A stretch of DNA of 64,000 nt from Ascaphus truei (taxonomy: Eukaryota > Chordata > Amphibia > Anura > Ascaphidae): assembly GCA_036426205.1 (NCBI GenBank), contig CM071568.1, positions 227,176,777-227,240,776 of the forward strand. Reading direction: 5' to 3'. Shown here one piece after another: positions 63,926-64,000 of this stretch; position 1 is the first letter of the stretch, and each line of letters opens with the position of its first letter. The notes beneath the pieces were generated by a model, which had not been told where the DNA came from, did no database searches, and saw only the letters and a program-made list of their open reading frames with translations. The position numbers and the translations under genes were made by a program.

Positions 63926-64000
63926 ATTGTAGCAGTGAGTCTCCGGAGCCGAACTGCATTGATTTAAGGTCCGGGGACCCCCTACTTCCTGAGATACAGG
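63925..64000. repeat. Fold-back family copy, cut by window end
   Basis: 'tctccggagccgaactgcat' and 'ggggaccccctacttcctga' are the left-end signature of the family at 59326 and 45479. The rest lies beyond the window. Confidence 0.6.

Overview
The window is vertebrate nuclear DNA with one protein-coding gene on the + strand. It covers the 3' part of a collagen type VI alpha-3-like chain, closest in architecture to COL6A4, from the middle of the triple helix to the stop codon at 47478-47480. I recovered 23 coding exons (119-163 through 47308-47480). Together they make 2,682 coding bases (893 residues plus stop), and the reading frame is kept across all 22 introns with GT-AG borders. Long introns, dense transposons (Penelope-like elements with GIY-YIG nuclease, L2-type LINE, Ty3/Gypsy, Harbinger and hAT MITEs) and a Xenopus-like tRNA-derived SINE suggest an amphibian, probably a frog. 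The organism call is inference.

Layout of the gene. Exons at 119-20952 encode about 228 residues of Gly-X-Y helix plus a short tail. Exons at 21826-22762 make the Cys-containing junction, including a 12-bp microexon. Exons at 22860-23353 and 30232-30322 encode the first C-terminal von Willebrand A domain (C1). Exon 31780-32451 encodes the second (C2). Then come a short segment with a Gly-Arg-Gly-Asp-Ser motif (33776-33857), a very acidic, Tyr-containing linker (34417-34628), a first Kunitz domain (38081-38257), a 13-residue linker exon (40940-40978), and a second Kunitz domain with the stop codon (47308-47480). There is no fibronectin III domain and no Lys/Pro/Thr-rich region like those of COL6A3. 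COL6A5 and COL6A6 lack Kunitz domains as I recall the families, so a COL6A4-type chain with two Kunitz domains is the best reading.

The introns and the 16.5 kb downstream of the gene are mostly transposon-derived. Clear cases are: a 185-bp hAT MITE with an 8-bp duplication (5250-5434); a 0.9-kb inverted-repeat element (7442-8333); a minus-strand L2 (about 13155-15935) split by a Harbinger-type insertion (13842-14743); a second Harbinger MITE (16134-16319); a Ty3/Gypsy integrase end and probable LTR (about 16680-19470) that holds a 180-bp insertion with a 15-bp duplication; a decayed Penelope-like fragment (about 27180-28440); a 2.5-kb hAT-ended element (42055-44596); a tandem duplication with a SINE in one copy (51688-52497); and a longer Penelope-like element with RT and GIY-YIG domains (about 59740-62800, minus). 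A fold-back family recurs through the window, and several elements have expanded internal mini- and microsatellites.

I found no tRNA, rRNA, CRISPR array or second host gene. No new biological system is evident. The most notable items are the two-Kunitz collagen VI tail, with its unusual inhibitor loops, GRGDS motif and sulfation-like acidic linker, and the nested transposon structures.
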